Of a DNA stretch of 7,075 bases, positions 5,419 to 7,075 are shown one piece after another. Location: NCBI GenBank assembly GCA_028277515.1, contig JANQGC010000256.1:1-7075 (forward strand), written 5' to 3'. Origin of the DNA: Anaerolineae bacterium (lineage in GTDB: Bacteria; Chloroflexota; Anaerolineae; Promineifilales; Promineifilaceae). Within the stretch, counting starts at the first letter, position 1, and each line of letters starts with the position of its first letter. The position numbers and the translations under genes were made by a program. A model generated the notes under the pieces. That model was not told the origin of the DNA. It worked only from the letters and a program-made list of their open reading frames with translations, and made no database searches.

Positions 5419-7075
5419 ATGAAAAATAAAGCGGCCGTATTTACCCTCCTGACCCTCTTCTTATTTATATTAGCCCCGGCATCCCTGGCCCGTTCCGTGC
5501 TGCAAGTGGATGACCATGATCCGGTACGCTCCGTCCTGCACGATCCGGCCTTATCCGAAGAACATGACCCGGATTTGTCGGAACAGCATGATCCGGCCAT
5601 TTCGGCCGCCCATATCCCTGATCGGTCTGCCCTGCACAATCCGTTGACCTCGGACATTCACGACCCGGTCTGGTCCGATATGCACCGGCCGCATGAATCA
5701 GAGCTGCACGATCCGGTGCGTTCCGTGCTCCACGATCCCGACCTATCCGCTCAGCACGATCCGCTAGAATCGGCCGTCCATTCACCTGTCATGTCTGAAC
5801 AGCATGATCCCGCCCTCTCCCAAAACCACGATCCGGCCCTATCCGTTGTCCATGAACCTGAATCCTCAACTTTGCACAATCCATTGACCTCAGACATACA
5901 CGACCCCCATTGGTCCGACATGCATGATCCTGACCAATCGGAACTGCACGATCCGGCGCGGTCGCTGGTGCATGATCCCGGTCTATCCATTCAGCACGAT
6001 CCCCTGGTGTCGGCCGTGCACTCCCCCTTCCTCTCCGCACAACATACCACTAGCCTATCCCAACAACACGATCCCGCCGTTTCTATGGTCCATGACCCGG
6101 ACACCTCACGCGAGCACAACGCCCTGACCTCCGACATTCACGATCCGCTCTGGTCGGAAGCGCATGACGCTGCCCAATCCGACCAACACGACCCGGCCCG
6201 GTCTATCGTCCACGATCCGCAAAATTCGGAACAGCACGACCCGCTGGTATCGGCGCTGCATTCGCCGGTCATGTCCGATGAACACGATCCGGGATTGTCG
6301 CAGGAGCATGATGTGGTCATCTCCATGCTGCACATTCCCGACTCTTCTAAGCTGCACAACCCGCTGACCTCCGATGTGCACGATCCGGTCTGGTCGGCCG
6401 AACATGACTCAGAAAAATCAGAAGAACATGATCCCGTGCGCTCGATTCTCCACCGTCCGGAACTATCCGAAGCGCACGATCCGCTAGAATCGGCCGTCCA
6501 TTCACCACTCATGTCCAACCAGCATGATGCCGAACTTTCCGAGCAGCACGATCCGGCCATCTCCGGCATCCACAAACCGGAGCTTTCCGAACAGCACGAT
6601 GCCTTGCGCTCAACCATTCACGATCCCATCTGGTCGGCCATGCACGATCCCAAACTGTCTGAAGAGCATGATCCGGCCATATCGCAAGTGCATGACCCCA
6701 AGCTATCCGAGGAACATGACCCGGCCATTTCCAACCAACACGATCCGCTGCGCACCATCTTGCACGAACCGCAAATGTCCGAGCAGCATGAACCCAGCCA
6801 ATCGGAAGCGCATGACCCGGCCATTTCCGAGGTCCACAAACCGGAGCTATCCGAACAACACGACCCCTTAGAATCAACGACCCATTCGCCGGTTATGTCC
6901 GATGAGCATGAATCGGAGCTTTCCGAACAGCATGATGCGGCCGTTTCTACGGTCCATGATCCACGCCTTTCGGCCGAACATGACCCGCTTGACTCCGACA
7001 TCCACGATCCCTTCTGGTCAGAAATGCCCACGCCTCAATTATCGGAACAGCACGACCCGCTGCGCTCCGTGGTTC
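5419..7075 (+). CDS. Secreted octapeptide-repeat protein (x-S-x-x-H-D-P-x), 3'-truncated by the window end
   Basis: An ATG with GGAG 8 bases upstream (5407-5410) opens a frame with no stop before the window ends; 552 residues are visible. Residues 1-24 are a clear signal peptide: MKNK, a hydrophobic core (AAVFTLLTLFLFILAP) and a likely cleavage after SLA. From residue 29 everything is an octapeptide repeat: one degenerate copy (QVDDHDPV), 64 full copies and part of another, with no insertion or deletion. Among the 64, Ser at position 2 is kept in 63, His at position 5 in 63, Asp at 6 in 43 and Pro at 7 in 55. There is no Cys or Tyr, very little Gly, and about one Trp per ten octads. It should be exported to the periplasm or outside; any anchor would be at the unseen C-terminus. 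I do not recognise the family. A structural, surface or metal-binding role is inference from composition. Confidence 0.9.
   Translation, partial: MKNKAAVFTLLTLFLFILAPASLARSVLQVDDHDPVRSVLHDPALSEEHDPDLSEQHDPAISAAHIPDRSALHNPLTSDIHDPVWSDMHRPHESELHDPVRSVLHDPDLSAQHDPLESAVHSPVMSEQHDPALSQNHDPALSVVHEPESSTLHNPLTSDIHDPHWSDMHDPDQSELHDPARSLVHDPGLSIQHDPLVSAVHSPFLSAQHTTSLSQQHDPAVSMVHDPDTSREHNALTSDIHDPLWSEAHDAAQSDQHDPARSIVHDPQNSEQHDPLVSALHSPVMSDEHDPGLSQEHDVVISMLHIPDSSKLHNPLTSDVHDPVWSAEHDSEKSEEHDPVRSILHRPELSEAHDPLESAVHSPLMSNQHDAELSEQHDPAISGIHKPELSEQHDALRSTIHDPIWSAMHDPKLSEEHDPAISQVHDPKLSEEHDPAISNQHDPLRTILHEPQMSEQHEPSQSEAHDPAISEVHKPELSEQHDPLESTTHSPVMSDEHESELSEQHDAAVSTVHDPRLSAEHDPLDSDIHDPFWSEMPTPQLSEQHDPLRSVV
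5503..7075 (+). repeat. 24-bp coding tandem array encoding the octapeptide x-S-x-x-H-D-P-x
   Basis: From 5527 every 24 bases encode one octad, and 64 full copies end exactly at 7062, so the phase never slips. A degenerate copy (5503-5526, Val in place of Ser) precedes them and a partial one (RSVV) follows. Typical copies are LSEQHDPA, RSVLHDPD and TSDIHDPV. His is written as both CAT and CAC and Ser as TCC, TCG, TCT or TCA, so the protein motif is much better kept than the DNA. Exceptions are octad 52 (RTILHEPQ, Thr for Ser) and octad 63 (WSEMPTPQ, His lost). The array runs past the window edge. Confidence 0.95.
5527..7062 (+). repeat. 240-bp (ten-octad, 80-residue) higher-order repeat units
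   Basis: Marker octads recur every ten octads. Trp octads are numbers 7, 17, 27, 37, 47 and 63; HSP octads are 11, 21, 31, 41 and 57; HNP/HNA octads are 5, 15, 25 and 35. Units are 5527-5718 (eight octads, lacking the HSP pair), 5719-5958, 5959-6198, 6199-6438, 6439-6678, a six-octad extra piece placed at about 6679-6822, and 6823-7062. An identical 33-base stretch occurs at 5754-5786 and 6474-6506, exactly three units apart, which points to duplication or gene conversion between units. Confidence 0.85.

Noticed and set aside
5370..7031. Several long minus-strand frames across the repeat array, giving Ser/Cys-rich repeats such as GSCSSD
   Set aside because: They are a by-product of a 24-base period, which keeps an antisense frame open once it lacks stops. 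They have no start context, shift between frames and end irregularly, while the plus strand has a signal peptide, a ribosome site and an unbroken motif.
5527..7062. Regularly spaced repeats that could suggest a CRISPR array
   Set aside because: There are no spacers: units are contiguous, diverged, exactly 24 bases and in coding frame.

Overview
The window looks like a piece of a bacterial chromosome of moderate to high GC. It most plausibly comes from an uncultured Chloroflexota, perhaps Anaerolineae. That assignment is inference: it rests on the style of the peptidase-like protein, the palindrome-rich coding DNA and the simple CTGATTA/CAGTTAT-type intergenic repeats. There is no rRNA, tRNA or ribosomal gene here to anchor the taxonomy. 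All four genes are on the + strand.

Layout: (1) 2-2830 is the 3' part of a large protein. It carries two tandem gluzincin-like (peptidase MA-type) modules, both lacking HExxH, followed by a PA-containing M28 aminopeptidase module in which three of six active-site positions are changed. (2) 2831-3182 is a repeat-rich spacer. It holds a nested palindromic element between 11-bp direct repeats, then an AT-rich leader with a weak promoter candidate. (3) 3183-4244 is an MscS-type mechanosensitive channel. (4) 4276-5082 is an alpha/beta hydrolase, 31 bases downstream and probably co-transcribed, closed by two consecutive stem-loops. (5) 5155-5418 is a spacer with promoter-like boxes and a leader. 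(6) From 5419 to the window end runs the most striking item: a secreted protein made, after its signal peptide, entirely of an octapeptide repeat (x-S-x-x-H-D-P-x). There are 64 full copies with no length variation, and the ORF is still open at the edge.

The octapeptide protein is the best candidate for something undescribed. Its octads are arranged in a higher-order unit of ten octads (80 residues, 240 bp) marked by one Trp octad, one HSP octad and one HNP octad per unit. I do not recognise a named family for it. The His/Asp periodicity suggests an extracellular metal-binding or pH-responsive fibre or coat, which is inference only.

The genes do not form an obvious pathway. The channel and hydrolase look like a small operon, while the peptidase-like gene and the repeat gene appear to be separate transcription units.
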